The translations under genes were made by a program, and so were the position numbers. A DNA stretch of 64,000 nt from Granulicella mallensis MP5ACTX8 (lineage in GTDB: Bacteria > Acidobacteriota > Terriglobia > Terriglobales > Acidobacteriaceae): NCBI RefSeq assembly GCF_000178955.2, contig NC_016631.1, positions 1,178,001 through 1,242,000 of the forward strand, in the 5' to 3' direction. Below the pieces are notes generated by a model that saw nothing but the letters and a program-made list of their open reading frames with translations, was not told the origin of the DNA and searched no databases. Shown one piece after another: positions 1 through 8,062 of this stretch (positions are counted from its first letter, which is position 1; every line of letters begins with the position of its first letter).

Positions 1-62
1 TTTGGCTGTTGGGCCGTCAGGGTGCCTGCCGCCAGTAAAAACAAGAGAAGAATGCGCTTCAT
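1..62 (-). CDS. Exported protein, N-terminus only (cut by window edge)
   Basis: Reading leftwards from an ATG at 62, twenty codons are visible before the edge: Met-Lys-Arg, a hydrophobic LLLFLLAAGTL core, then TAQQP. This is a typical Sec signal peptide with a likely cut after LTA. The ATG overlaps the TAA of the upstream gene (TAATG) and a GGAAG lies just before it, so the two genes are probably co-transcribed and translationally coupled. The mature protein is outside the window, so no function can be given. Confidence 0.6.
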   Translation of the reverse strand, partial: MKRILLLFLLAAGTLTAQQP

Positions 63-541
63 TATCTTCCTTCCTCTGCTTTGCGTGGGGCTGGCTGGTA
101 CTCGCCCGGTACCATGCGGAACGAGATGGCGATGCGATTCCACCCATTGATGGTGATGATTGCCAGGGTGAGATTGACCAGCTCTTCGTCGGAGAACCGT
201 TGCCTGGCCTCCTCGTAGGCCTCATCGGGCACATGGCCTTCGGCAACCAGCGTCACGGCTTCGGTCCACGCCAGAGCCGCCTGCTCCCGGTCGGTGAAGA
301 ACGGCGTCTCGCGCCATGCAGACAGTGCATAGAGACGCTGTTCGCTCTCGCCTTCCGCACGAGCATCCTTCGAGTGCATGTCGATGCAGTAAGCGCATCC
401 GTTGATCTGGGAGGCACGCATCTTTACCAACTCAAGCAACGAAGGCTCCAGCTTGGAGGACTTCCGGATAAACATCTCCAGGTTGAGCATCGCGTTGTAG
501 GCTGCGGGCGAGGTCTTCTGGGGTTCTAATCTCGATTTCAT
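62..541 (-). CDS. AhpD-like / carboxymuconolactone decarboxylase family protein
   Basis: A 159-aa protein of the AhpD/carboxymuconolactone decarboxylase superfamily. The motif CAYCIDMHSKDA (Cys49, Cys52, His56) matches the redox-active CxxC...H of alkylhydroperoxidase-like members, so a peroxide-reducing or disulfide-relay role is more likely than a decarboxylase. The start at 541 is chosen because AAAGGA precedes it at good spacing; the frame remains open 27 codons further upstream without a better start. It is transcribed away from the MocR regulator gene, a common arrangement in which the regulator controls its neighbour. Its stop codon overlaps the start of an exported protein. The substrate is unknown. 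Confidence 0.85.
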   Translation of the reverse strand: MKSRLEPQKTSPAAYNAMLNLEMFIRKSSKLEPSLLELVKMRASQINGCAYCIDMHSKDARAEGESEQRLYALSAWRETPFFTDREQAALAWTEAVTLVAEGHVPDEAYEEARQRFSDEELVNLTLAIITINGWNRIAISFRMVPGEYQPAPRKAEEGR

Positions 542-657
542 GTCAGGTATTCCTTTCATTGTCAGAATAGCCAGGAAGTGGACCGGCAGGAAGGTCCATA
601 ATTGAAATGTGGGCAAGTCCACTTGGCCGGAAAAGAAACGGAGTGTCTACCCCAGCG

Positions 658-2151
658 ATGCCAAAGATGGAAACCTTTCAGGATCTATCGCTCCATCCCT
701 CGACGAACCAGAAGGAGCTCTGGCGCTGGCTCTACACCGAGCTTCGTGCGGCAATCCTTGACGGCCGTCTCAGGGCAGGTACACGATTGCCCTCCACGCG
801 GAGCCTGGCCGTGCAGTACGAGCTCTCACGCGGCACAGTGATCACAGCCTTCGACCAGTTGCAGGCCGAAGGCTACATCCGCACGGAGGTGGGCTCCGGA
901 ACCTATGTGGCAACCGGCTTGCCGGATGGTCCACTGCCAACCTCCCGCAGCAAGCCTGCACCCGCGTTGCCGCAATCAACGGCCACGCTGAGCAAACGTG
1001 CCCAGGCGCAGTTGAAAGATGTGGTGGTGATGCCTGCGCCGCACTCGGTGGGTAAAGCCTTTCGAGCCTACGAGCCTGCTATCGATCTCTTCCCGGCCGA
1101 CCTGTGGGCACGTACGGCAGCGCGAGTGCTGCGACGGGCTCCGCGTTCTCTGTACGGCCACGGCAGCGCCGGAGGCTACCAGCCGCTTCGCCGAGCGATC
1201 GCCGAGTACGTTGGCTCCTCGCGCGGTGTGCGATGCACGCCGGAGCAGATCATCGTGACCTCGGGTGCGCAACAGGCGTTGGATCTGCTGGGTCGCTTCC
1301 TGCTGGATCCCGGCGACTCCGTATGGATGGAGGACCCCGGCTATCCCGGGGCGTGGCAGACGCTGCGTGCGGCAGGTGCGCGCATTATCCCTGTACCTGT
1401 CGATCAGGATGGGCTCAACGTTGCAGCGGCGCGCAAGCTCTCACCGCGAGCGAAGATGGCCTACGTTACGCCTGCGAACCAGTTTCCATTGGGCGTAACG
1501 ATGTCTGCCGACCGCCGTATAGAGCTGCTGCAATGGGCCGCCGAGGCGGGAGCCTGGATCGTCGAGGACGAGTACGATGCCGAGTATCGCTACTTCGGGC
1601 GTCCGGTGGCGGCGCTGCAAAGCCTCGATCGCTCCGGGGCTGTGATCTATGTTGGAACGTTCACGAAGATGCTCTTCAATGCGCTTCGCTTGGGATTTCT
1701 GGTGCTCCCTCTGCGGCTAGTCGGTGCTTTTGAAGCGGCAAGAACGCTGGTGGACCGCCATCCTCCGACGCTCGACCAGGCCATTCTCTCTGAGTTCATT
1801 ACGGAAGGACACTTCGGCCATCACGTGCGAAAGATGCGTCAGATCTACGCGGAGCGAATGGCCGTCTTGAAGGAAGCTGCGGACGAGCATCTGGGTGGGC
1901 TGCTCGATGTAACCAACGCCGCTGCGGGCATGAAGACGGTGGCATGGCTGAAGACAGGGACTTCGGACAAAGCCGCAGCGGCGCAAGCCAGAAGGCTTGG
2001 ACTGGAGATGATCGAGCTATCGGAGTTTTCCATCAAGCAGCCGTTGAAGCCTGGTTTGTTGTTGGGGTTTGCCGGCTGCAATCCTGACGAGTTGCGCCGG
2101 GGTGTGTCTGTGCTGGCGGCTGCACTGAGAAACCCACCCGCGCTACGATAG
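658..2151 (+). CDS. MocR-type regulator: GntR helix-turn-helix fused to aminotransferase fold
   Basis: About 497 aa. The N-terminal GntR winged helix (TRLPSTRSLAVQYELSRGTV) is followed after a Pro/Ser linker by a fold-type-I aminotransferase domain. That domain has the Asp-containing DEYDAEY segment and the PLP Schiff-base lysine in TFTKMLFNALRLGF (about residue 337). Proteins of this family (PdxR, GabR, TauR) bind PLP and usually regulate an adjacent gene rather than catalyse transamination. Here the likely target is the divergent AhpD-like operon across the 542-657 gap. The start is uncertain: ATG 658 lacks a clear Shine-Dalgarno; GTG 643 and ATG 667 are in frame too. Confidence 0.85.
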   Translation: MPKMETFQDLSLHPSTNQKELWRWLYTELRAAILDGRLRAGTRLPSTRSLAVQYELSRGTVITAFDQLQAEGYIRTEVGSGTYVATGLPDGPLPTSRSKPAPALPQSTATLSKRAQAQLKDVVVMPAPHSVGKAFRAYEPAIDLFPADLWARTAARVLRRAPRSLYGHGSAGGYQPLRRAIAEYVGSSRGVRCTPEQIIVTSGAQQALDLLGRFLLDPGDSVWMEDPGYPGAWQTLRAAGARIIPVPVDQDGLNVAAARKLSPRAKMAYVTPANQFPLGVTMSADRRIELLQWAAEAGAWIVEDEYDAEYRYFGRPVAALQSLDRSGAVIYVGTFTKMLFNALRLGFLVLPLRLVGAFEAARTLVDRHPPTLDQAILSEFITEGHFGHHVRKMRQIYAERMAVLKEAADEHLGGLLDVTNAAAGMKTVAWLKTGTSDKAAAAQARRLGLEMIELSEFSIKQPLKPGLLLGFAGCNPDELRRGVSVLAAALRNPPALR

Positions 2152-2169
2152 AGTTCGAGGAGATTCATC

Positions 2170-2631
2170 ATGCAACCGCAAGTAGGCGAGCTCGTAGAAA
2201 ACTTCACCCTGCCCGACCAGGATGGCAACATCGTCAACCTCACCGACTTCAGCGGCAAGCCCGTCGTGCTCTTCTTCTACCCACGGGCCGACACTCCAGG
2301 CTGCACGATCGAAGCCTGTGGCTTCCGCGACCACTTTGCCAAGCTCCAGAAGGCAGGTGTGGTCGTTCTCGGCATCTCGCGCGACACCGTCAAGGCGCAG
2401 AAGAAGTTCGCGGAAAAGTACGACCTGCAGTACCCCCTGCTTGCCGACGCCGATCAGGCGATCGTCAACCGTTTCGAACTCGTCAAGCCAAAGACGATGT
2501 ACGGCAAGCTGGTCAGCGGTGTCGAGCGCACGACCTTCGTCATCGGCCCCGACCAGAAGCTGCTGCACGTCTTCCACAAGGTCAAGCCCGAAGGCCACGC
2601 CGAAGAGGTCCTCGCGCTACTGAAGAAGTAA
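2170..2631 (+). CDS. bcp: Thioredoxin-dependent peroxiredoxin, Bcp/PrxQ type
   Basis: A 153-aa cytosolic peroxiredoxin that reduces hydrogen peroxide and organic peroxides with electrons from thioredoxin. The active-site segment DTPGCTIEACGFRD holds the peroxidatic Cys45 and the resolving Cys50, the same spacing as in E. coli Bcp, so it should form an intramolecular disulfide. Length is normal for the family. GAGGAG lies nine bases before the ATG. It begins 18 bases after the MocR gene, and the deacetylase follows after 2 bases, so read-through from its promoter is likely. Confidence 0.93.
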   Translation: MQPQVGELVENFTLPDQDGNIVNLTDFSGKPVVLFFYPRADTPGCTIEACGFRDHFAKLQKAGVVVLGISRDTVKAQKKFAEKYDLQYPLLADADQAIVNRFELVKPKTMYGKLVSGVERTTFVIGPDQKLLHVFHKVKPEGHAEEVLALLKK

Positions 2632-2633
2632 TC

Positions 2634-3368
2634 GTGATGGCTCCAACCCTACCTGAAGAACTGGTACTCGGCGCAGCCGTAGCGGCCACGGCAGCCTATG
2701 CCGTGGCCAACGCCGCGTTGCGTCCGAAATCCCAGCTCTTCGGCCGCACGCTGATCGCGGGAAACGACCCGAACGAAGTCGCCCTGACCTACGATGACGG
2801 TCCGAACGACGCCGCGACCGGCGAGCTGTTGGAGGTACTGGCACGTCACAACGCCAGCGCGACCTTCTTTATGATCGGTCGTTTCGTGCGGCAGCGGCCT
2901 AGGATCGTTCGTGAGGTGCAGGCTGCGGGCCATCTTATCGGCAACCATACCGAGACGCACCCGTGGCTTGCGTGGCAGTCTGAGAAAGTCATTCGGGAGG
3001 AGCTTCGCGCCTGCAACGAGGCGCTGGAAGATGCGCTGGGTGCGCCCGTCCATTACTTCCGCCCTCCCCACGGAGCCCGCCGCCCGGCAGTTATGCGTCT
3101 TGCCCGGGAATTAGGCCTGACGACGGTGCAGTGGAACGTGATGGGCTTCGACTGGGAGCCGATTGGCGTCGATGGCATAGTAAGCCGTGTAGAGAAGGGG
3201 CTGACAAGCGTCCATGGGCGCGGCGTCGGAGCGAACATCCTTTTGCACGACGGTTACGACCGCGCATTGGGCGCAGACCGCAGCAGCACCGTAAAAGCGA
3301 CAGCGAGGCTGTTGGAGAGTTTCGCCCGCGAGGGCAGGCGCGTCGTCACGGTAGACGCGTGGAGTTGA
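2634..3368 (+). CDS. Polysaccharide deacetylase (NodB homology domain)
   Basis: A 244-aa carbohydrate esterase family 4 enzyme, expected to remove N-acetyl groups from a surface polysaccharide or peptidoglycan. Visible motifs: TYDDGP (52-57, catalytic base and metal Asp), GNHTETHPW (His105 and His109 metal ligands), FRPPHGAR, and LLHDGYD near residue 214. A hydrophobic N-terminal stretch (about residues 10-29) suggests a membrane anchor. The start is GTG 2634 or the adjacent ATG 2637. It follows bcp by 2 bases and is probably in its transcript. The substrate cannot be told from the sequence. Confidence 0.88.
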   Translation: MMAPTLPEELVLGAAVAATAAYAVANAALRPKSQLFGRTLIAGNDPNEVALTYDDGPNDAATGELLEVLARHNASATFFMIGRFVRQRPRIVREVQAAGHLIGNHTETHPWLAWQSEKVIREELRACNEALEDALGAPVHYFRPPHGARRPAVMRLARELGLTTVQWNVMGFDWEPIGVDGIVSRVEKGLTSVHGRGVGANILLHDGYDRALGADRSSTVKATARLLESFAREGRRVVTVDAWS

Positions 3369-3385
3369 TTGAATTTTGAGGGAAA

Positions 3386-3462
3386 TGGTGCGCCCGAGAA
3401 GATTCGAACTTCTGACCTACAGCTTCGGAGGCTGCCGCTCTATCCAGCTGAGCTACGGGCGC
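3386..3462 (-). tRNA. tRNA-Arg, anticodon CCG
   Basis: The minus strand folds into a full cloverleaf: acceptor GCGCCCG pairs with CGGGCGC; the D stem GCTC pairs with GAGC; anticodon stem GCAGC/GCTGT (one G-U) holds loop CTCCGAA with anticodon CCG; T arm is AGAAG-TTCGAAT-CTTCT. The discriminator is A and the 3' CCA is encoded (3386-3388). It decodes CGG. It lies convergent with the deacetylase gene, 17 bases past its stop. Confidence 0.96.
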
Positions 3463-3489
3463 GTGTCTTAAGCGTAGCATAGGCTTACT

Positions 3490-4023
3490 ATGATCTCTCT
3501 CCGCACCGCCCTCCTCGCCGCTGCTCTTGCTCCGCTCACCCTCGTGAGCGTGGCCCAAAAGCCTCTCGCCTCCCCTGCGGCCACCGCCGAGACGACCCTC
3601 GCCGGTAAGACCGTGTCCATCAAGTACAACTCGCCCGCGATGCGTGGCCGCAAGATCATGGGCGACCTTGTTCCTTACGGCCAGGTCTGGCGTACCGGTG
3701 CCAACCCCGCGACGACCCTCGTGACGGCTGCGGACCTGAAGATCGGCACGCTTGACGTTCCTGCCGGAACTTATACGATCTACAGCCTGCCGGCAGCCCC
3801 TGGAACGCCGTGGCTGTTGATCATCAACAAGCAGAACGGCCAGTGGGGAACGGAGTACCACCAGGAGCAGGACCTCGGACGCACGCCGATGCAGGCCGGC
3901 CATCTGGCGGCACCGCAGGAGTCCATGAGCATTGGTTTCGAGAAGACGAAGAAGAACTCGACCGAGCTGCATGTGAAGTGGGAGAACACCGACGAGTGGG
4001 TGAAGGTCGAAGCGGCAAAGTAA
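3490..4023 (+). CDS. DUF2911 domain secreted protein
   Basis: A 177-aa exported protein. An N-terminal signal peptide (basic MISLR, hydrophobic core, cut near VAQ) precedes a beta-rich domain. The pattern SIKYNSPAMRGRKI, then YGQVWRTGANPAT and VPAGTYTIYSLP is characteristic of DUF2911, common in Bacteroidetes and Acidobacteria. No enzymatic activity is established for this family. It has its own terminator directly downstream (4043-4074), so it looks monocistronic. The family call rests on remembered motif patterns. Confidence 0.8.
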   Translation: MISLRTALLAAALAPLTLVSVAQKPLASPAATAETTLAGKTVSIKYNSPAMRGRKIMGDLVPYGQVWRTGANPATTLVTAADLKIGTLDVPAGTYTIYSLPAAPGTPWLLIINKQNGQWGTEYHQEQDLGRTPMQAGHLAAPQESMSIGFEKTKKNSTELHVKWENTDEWVKVEAAK

Positions 4024-4042
4024 CAGCGATCAATGGAAACAG

Positions 4043-4074
4043 AAAAGCCTGCTCATCTGAGCAGGCTTTTTGTT
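4043..4074. terminator. Bidirectional intrinsic terminator between DUF2911 gene and gcvPB
   Basis: A 12-bp stem (4043-4054 with 4059-4070, core GCCTGCTC/GAGCAGGC) with loop ATCT. It is flanked by A residues on the left and a T run on the right, so it can end transcription in both directions. It sits between two convergent genes. Confidence 0.9.
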
Positions 4075-4110
4075 TCTCCAATATGCAGCGTAAAAAGAAG
4101 GCAGGGATTC

Positions 4111-5658
4111 CTACCATTCCTTTGCTGCTGAATCAGGCGTCAACTGGGTGGAGGCCACGGGGGCCTTCCAGCGCAGGATCGGCTTACGGGCGGCAGTCGT
4201 CTCATCCAGCCGCTGCAGGCGCGTCGAGTGCGGCGCGTTCTGCACCAGCTCGGGATTCTCCTCCGCCTCGCGTGCAATCTGTTTCAGAGCGTCGATCAGC
4301 AGGTCGAGCTCTTCGCGCGACTCGCTCTCCGTTGGCTCGATCATCATTGCGCCGTTGACCACGAGAGGGAACGAGACCGTGTAGGCGTGGAAGCCGTAGT
4401 CGATCAGCCGCTTGCCCATGTCGCCGGTCTTGACGCCGTTCTTGGCCTGCAGCTTGTCGCTGAAGACAACCTCGTGCAGCGACGGCGACTTGTACGGCAG
4501 GTCGAAGGTGCCCTCGAGCTTGGCGCGGATGTAGTTCGCGTTGAGCACAGCGTCTTCGGTGGTCTGGCGCAGACCGTCGGGGCCGTTGGCGAGGATGTAG
4601 GCCAGCGCACGGATGAACATGCCGAAGTTGCCGTACCACGCACGCACGCGGCCCACCGACTGCGGACGGTTGTAGTCGAGGCCCAGCGAGCCATCGGGAT
4701 TGGTCTTGACCACGGGTGTCGGCAGGAACGGCTCGAGGATCTTCTTGCAGGCGACTGGTCCCGAACCTGGGCCACCGCCGCCGTGCGGTGTCGAGAAGGT
4801 CTTGTGCAGGTTCAGGTGCATTACGTCCGCGCCGAAGTCGCCGGGGCGAGTCTTGCCACACAGCGCGTTCATGTTCGCGCCGTCCATGTAGAGCAGGGCG
4901 CCCTTCGCGTGGAGGATGTCGGCGATCTTGTGAATGTCGCTCTCGAAGACGCCGATGGTCGAGGGGTTGGTGAGCATCAGGGCGGCAACGTCTCCATCGA
5001 CCATGCGCTCGAGCTCGGCCAGATCGACCATGCCCTGCGCGTTCGACTTGAGGTTCGCGACCTGGTAGCCGCAGACCGCCGCCGTCGCAGGGTTGGTGCC
5101 GTGCGCGGAGTCGGGAATCAATACCTTCGTGCGCGGATTGCCCAGCGACTGATGATAGGCGCGGGCCAGCAGAATGCCGGTGAACTCGCCATGCGCGCCA
5201 GCCGCGGGCTGCAGCGTGATGGTATCCATGCCGGTGATCTCGATGAGGCAGTCGGACAACAGCTTCATGATGCCCAGGGCACCCTGGCTTAGCGACTCGG
5301 GCTGGTAGGGATGCGCCTCGGCCAGACCCTCAAGCCTGGCAACGGCCTCATTGATGCGCGGGTTGTACTTCATCGTGCAGGAGCCCAGTGGGTACATGCC
5401 GAGGTCGATGGCGTAGTTCCACGTGGAGAGCCGCGTGAAGTGGCGGATGATCTCGATCTCGCTCAACTCGGGCATCGCGCCCAGGTCGTCCGTGCGCACG
5501 GCCGCGCCGAGCAGGGAAGCAGCATCGATCGCGGGCACGTCGAGCTGTGCCAGGCGATAGCCCTTCTTGCCGGACGAGGACTTCTCGAAGATCAGGTCTT
5601 CGTTCTGATTGACGTGCGTGGTCGCCTTGATGGGGGTGCCAACAAATTTATCTGCCAT
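4111..5658 (-). CDS. gcvPB: Glycine dehydrogenase (decarboxylating) subunit 2
   Basis: A 515-aa C-terminal half of the P-protein of the glycine cleavage system. With GcvPA it decarboxylates glycine on PLP and passes the aminomethyl group to lipoyl-GcvH. The PLP lysine lies in HLNLHKTFSTPHGGGGPG, and the PLP-cradle region FTGILLARAYH and substrate motifs typical of split P-proteins are present. It is the last gene of the operon and is followed by the shared terminator at 4043-4074. AGGCAGGA precedes the ATG. The 43-base gap upstream contains a short repeat (5674-5696) that recurs inside polA. Confidence 0.95.
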   Translation of the reverse strand: MADKFVGTPIKATTHVNQNEDLIFEKSSSGKKGYRLAQLDVPAIDAASLLGAAVRTDDLGAMPELSEIEIIRHFTRLSTWNYAIDLGMYPLGSCTMKYNPRINEAVARLEGLAEAHPYQPESLSQGALGIMKLLSDCLIEITGMDTITLQPAAGAHGEFTGILLARAYHQSLGNPRTKVLIPDSAHGTNPATAAVCGYQVANLKSNAQGMVDLAELERMVDGDVAALMLTNPSTIGVFESDIHKIADILHAKGALLYMDGANMNALCGKTRPGDFGADVMHLNLHKTFSTPHGGGGPGSGPVACKKILEPFLPTPVVKTNPDGSLGLDYNRPQSVGRVRAWYGNFGMFIRALAYILANGPDGLRQTTEDAVLNANYIRAKLEGTFDLPYKSPSLHEVVFSDKLQAKNGVKTGDMGKRLIDYGFHAYTVSFPLVVNGAMMIEPTESESREELDLLIDALKQIAREAEENPELVQNAPHSTRLQRLDETTAARKPILRWKAPVASTQLTPDSAAKEW

Positions 5659-5701
5659 GTTTCCTGCCTTTTACTCGCAACTCATATCTCGAAACTGAAT
5701 G

Positions 5702-6046
5702 TTAAAAATCTTCTGCATTTTCGCCGCTGCCGTCGGCCGAATAGCTTCCAGCCTCCGGCCCATCCAAATCTTCTTCGCGCAGACTCAGCGCAATTACCGT
5801 GCCGCTTTCGAACTCGATCGTCAGCGACTCCATCTCTTCGAGCGCGGCCTTGGCAACGGTCTCGCCGATCTGCGCGCAGAGGGCGTTGCGATACTCTGGC
5901 TCACCATACGCAATGCTGAAATCTGCAAGCAGTACGTGCGGCCAGTCATAGAGCGTGAACAGCGGGCCGTCGAAGCGCAGGCGGACGTAGTCGGCGACGA
6001 ACTCGACGGCGGTTAGTTCCTGTCCTTCGATGGTGGTGATGTCCAT
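5702..6046 (-). CDS. Unknown 114-aa acidic protein inside the glycine cleavage operon
   Basis: A 114-aa acidic protein with no signal peptide or membrane segment. It begins MDITTIEGQELTAVEFVADY and has a central RLRFDGPLFTLYDWPHVLL pattern, suggesting a small mixed alpha/beta fold; the last 25 residues are very acidic and probably disordered. A GGAG at good distance supports the start. It lies between gcvPA and gcvPB, same strand, with a long hairpin separating it from gcvPA. I do not recognise a family. Position hints at a link to glycine metabolism, but it may just be a passenger. Confidence 0.65.
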   Translation of the reverse strand: MDITTIEGQELTAVEFVADYVRLRFDGPLFTLYDWPHVLLADFSIAYGEPEYRNALCAQIGETVAKAALEEMESLTIEFESGTVIALSLREEDLDGPEAGSYSADGSGENAEDF

Positions 6047-6073
6047 GGTGCGGTCTCCGTGATGGTGTGTGAA

Positions 6074-6161
6074 GGGGATAAGTTCAGCGTAGAGCTATGA
6101 GGGGCTGAGCGCAGATACCCTCATAGCTGATTCACTCGTAGCTCTACGCTGAACTATCCCC
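6074..6161. repeat. Long nested inverted repeat in gcvPA-downstream gap
   Basis: The outer arms 6074-6096 and 6140-6161 are complementary over 22 bp with a single bulged A. Inside them 6093-6103 and 6118-6128 form an 11-bp perfect stem (AGCTATGAGGG/CCCTCATAGCT). The two stems share AGCT (6093-6096), so they compete for those four bases. It lies within an operon, between gcvPA and the 114-aa gene, without a T run on the minus strand. It resembles a REP/MITE-like element or an mRNA processing or stability structure. Confidence 0.85.
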
Positions 6162-6170
6162 CTACGATCC

Positions 6171-7535
6171 TTAAATGACAGCCGCAGCCGCGTCGATTTG
6201 CACTTTGGTCGTCAACTCTGTCGCACACCACAAGGTCGCCTTCTCGCCCAACTCCGGATACCACTTCGCCAGTGCAAGACCGCCGATGATCTGCTTGCCG
6301 AGCAGCTTGGTGTTGGCTGTCTCGGCGCTTTCCGGCAGATTGATGGCGAACTCGTTGAAGCTCGGCCCGGTGAAGAGCGGCTTTGCTCCGGCCTTGGTCA
6401 GCGTGTTGCGCAGATAGGCAGCCTTTGCGAGGTTCTGTTCCGCGAGCTCGCGCAGCCCCTGCTTGCCGTAGACGGTAAGGAAGATCGTCGTCATCAGGGC
6501 GACGAGCGCCTGGTTGGTGCAGATATTCGAGGTCGCCTTCTCGCGGCGGATGTGCTGCTCGCGTGTCGAGAGGGTGAGCACGAAGCCGCGCTTGCCGTTC
6601 TTGTCCTTGGTCTCGCCGACGAGGCGGCCGGGCATCTGGCGCAGGAACTTTTCCTTGCAGGCGATGACGCCGCAGTACGGTCCGCCGAAGCCCACAGCCA
6701 CTCCGAAGCTCTGCGCCTCGAGCGAGACGATGTCCGCTTCTACGGGGGCCTTCACGATACCGAGCGAGACAGCCTCGGCGATAGAGACGATCAGCAGTGC
6801 ACCCTTCTTGTGTGCGATCTCGGCGATGGCCGTAACGTCTTCAATCGTTCCGAAGAAGTTCGGCGACTGGATCAGCACGCAGGCGGTATCGTCGGTGATC
6901 GCGGCATTCAGCGCGGCGAGATCGACGCGGCCCGTCTCGGCGACGTAGCCGACTTCAGTTGCCGGAATGCCCTGGTGCTGAGTTGCAGTGTGCAGCACCT
7001 CGCGGTACTCGGGATGCACGGTGCGAGCTACGACCGCACCATTGCGTCCGGTTACGCGCACGGCCATCATCACCGCTTCCGCTGCTCCGGTCGAGCCGTC
7101 GTACATCGAAGCGTTGGCGATCTCCATGCCGGTGAGCTCGCAGATCATCGTCTGGAACTCGAACATGGCCTGCAGAGTGCCCTGCGCAATCTCGGGCTGA
7201 TAGGGGGTGTAGCTGGTGAGAAACTCGCCGCGCTGCACGAGAGAATCGATGACTACGGGCCGATAGTGACGGTAGGCACCCGCACCGAGAAAGCTTGCAT
7301 ACTGCTTGCTGGCGGGCTGCGAGGCCAGAACCGCTACATCGCCGCTCGCGATGTTTCCAGCGAAGGCGCGGAAGCGGTCGAGCACTTCGGATTCACTGTG
7401 CTGGCGCGGGATGTTGAGGTCGCCCTTCAGGCGGTACTCGGCGGGAATCGTCTCGAACAGGGCTTCAATGGAGGAGACGCCGATAGCTTCGAGCATTTCC
7501 GTGCGGTCGGCGGGAGATTTTGGAAGATAGCGCAT
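6171..7535 (-). CDS. gcvPA: Glycine dehydrogenase (decarboxylating) subunit 1
   Basis: A 454-aa N-terminal half of the split P-protein. Starting at ATG 7535 gives [15 protein letters not shown], the usual beginning of GcvPA; an in-frame ATG eight codons earlier (7559) is less likely. Family patterns include [21 protein letters not shown] (seen at 7140-7220) and [14 protein letters not shown]. It has no PLP lysine of its own and functions as a heterotetramer with GcvPB. It lies between gcvH and the hairpin region. The Shine-Dalgarno is weak, so its translation may depend on upstream coupling. Confidence 0.94.
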   Translation of the reverse strand: MRYLPKSPADRTEMLEAIGVSSIEALFETIPAEYRLKGDLNIPRQHSESEVLDRFRAFAGNIASGDVAVLASQPASKQYASFLGAGAYRHYRPVVIDSLVQRGEFLTSYTPYQPEIAQGTLQAMFEFQTMICELTGMEIANASMYDGSTGAAEAVMMAVRVTGRNGAVVARTVHPEYREVLHTATQHQGIPATEVGYVAETGRVDLAALNAAITDDTACVLIQSPNFFGTIEDVTAIAEIAHKKGALLIVSIAEAVSLGIVKAPVEADIVSLEAQSFGVAVGFGGPYCGVIACKEKFLRQMPGRLVGETKDKNGKRGFVLTLSTREQHIRREKATSNICTNQALVALMTTIFLTVYGKQGLRELAEQNLAKAAYLRNTLTKAGAKPLFTGPSFNEFAINLPESAETANTKLLGKQIIGGLALAKWYPELGEKATLWCATELTTKVQIDAAAAVI

Positions 7536-7613
7536 GGGGTCTTTCTGGAGCGTGAGCATCCTGCGATGCCCACGCCTCAGAGTCGAGACCTGGGCACCCG
7601 GTGGGTTGCGGGT

Positions 7614-8000
7614 CTAGTGGCCGGTTTCTTCAGCGACGAACTTTTCATAGTCGGCTGCGGAGAGCAGGTCATCGGATTCGCCCCCGGTCAGGGACAGCTT
7701 GATGATCCAGGTCTCGTTCGCGTCGGTGTTGATGGTCTCGGGCTCGTCGTTGAGCGCCTCGTTGATCTCGATGACGGTGCCGGCTGCGGGCGAATAAAGT
7801 TCGCTGACGGCCTTGACGGACTCCACCGAGCCGAAGGATGAGCCAGCATCAAGCTTGTCGCCCACCTTGGGCAGTTCGACGAAGACGATATCGCCCAGCG
7901 AGCTCTGTGCGTAGTCGGTGATGCCGATGATGCCGGTCTTGCCATCGATCTCAAGCCATTCGTGAGACTTCGCGTAGCGGTAGTTTTCGGGATAGGACAT
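7614..8000 (-). CDS. gcvH: Glycine cleavage system H protein
   Basis: A 128-aa lipoyl carrier that shuttles the aminomethyl group between P, T and L proteins. The lipoylated lysine lies in GSVESVKAVSELYSP. Length and the DYAQSSLGDIVFVELP segment are standard for GcvH. It is second in the operon, 62 bases after gcvT. The gap to gcvPA (7536-7613) holds no separate promoter that I can see. No lipoyl ligase or dihydrolipoamide dehydrogenase gene is present nearby. Confidence 0.96.
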   Translation of the reverse strand: MSYPENYRYAKSHEWLEIDGKTGIIGITDYAQSSLGDIVFVELPKVGDKLDAGSSFGSVESVKAVSELYSPAAGTVIEINEALNDEPETINTDANETWIIKLSLTGGESDDLLSAADYEKFVAEETGH

Positions 8001-8062
8001 GTGAGGTTCTCCGAAGAAGATTGTAGAGGATTATGGGCTGTGTACCGGTTCAGGGGAAAGGG

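Noticed and set aside
3346-3972. 208-codon minus-strand frame across the tRNA and DUF2911 gene
   Set aside because: It runs through the tRNA-Arg and opposite a gene with signal peptide and family motifs.
4228-5292. 354-codon open frame opposite gcvPB
   Set aside because: Antisense to a certain gene; no ribosome site or recognisable domain.
6198-7841. 547-codon open frame opposite gcvPA and gcvH
   Set aside because: It is antisense to two certain genes, with an Arg/Asp/His/Val-rich composition typical of GC-rich shadow frames, and no family motif.
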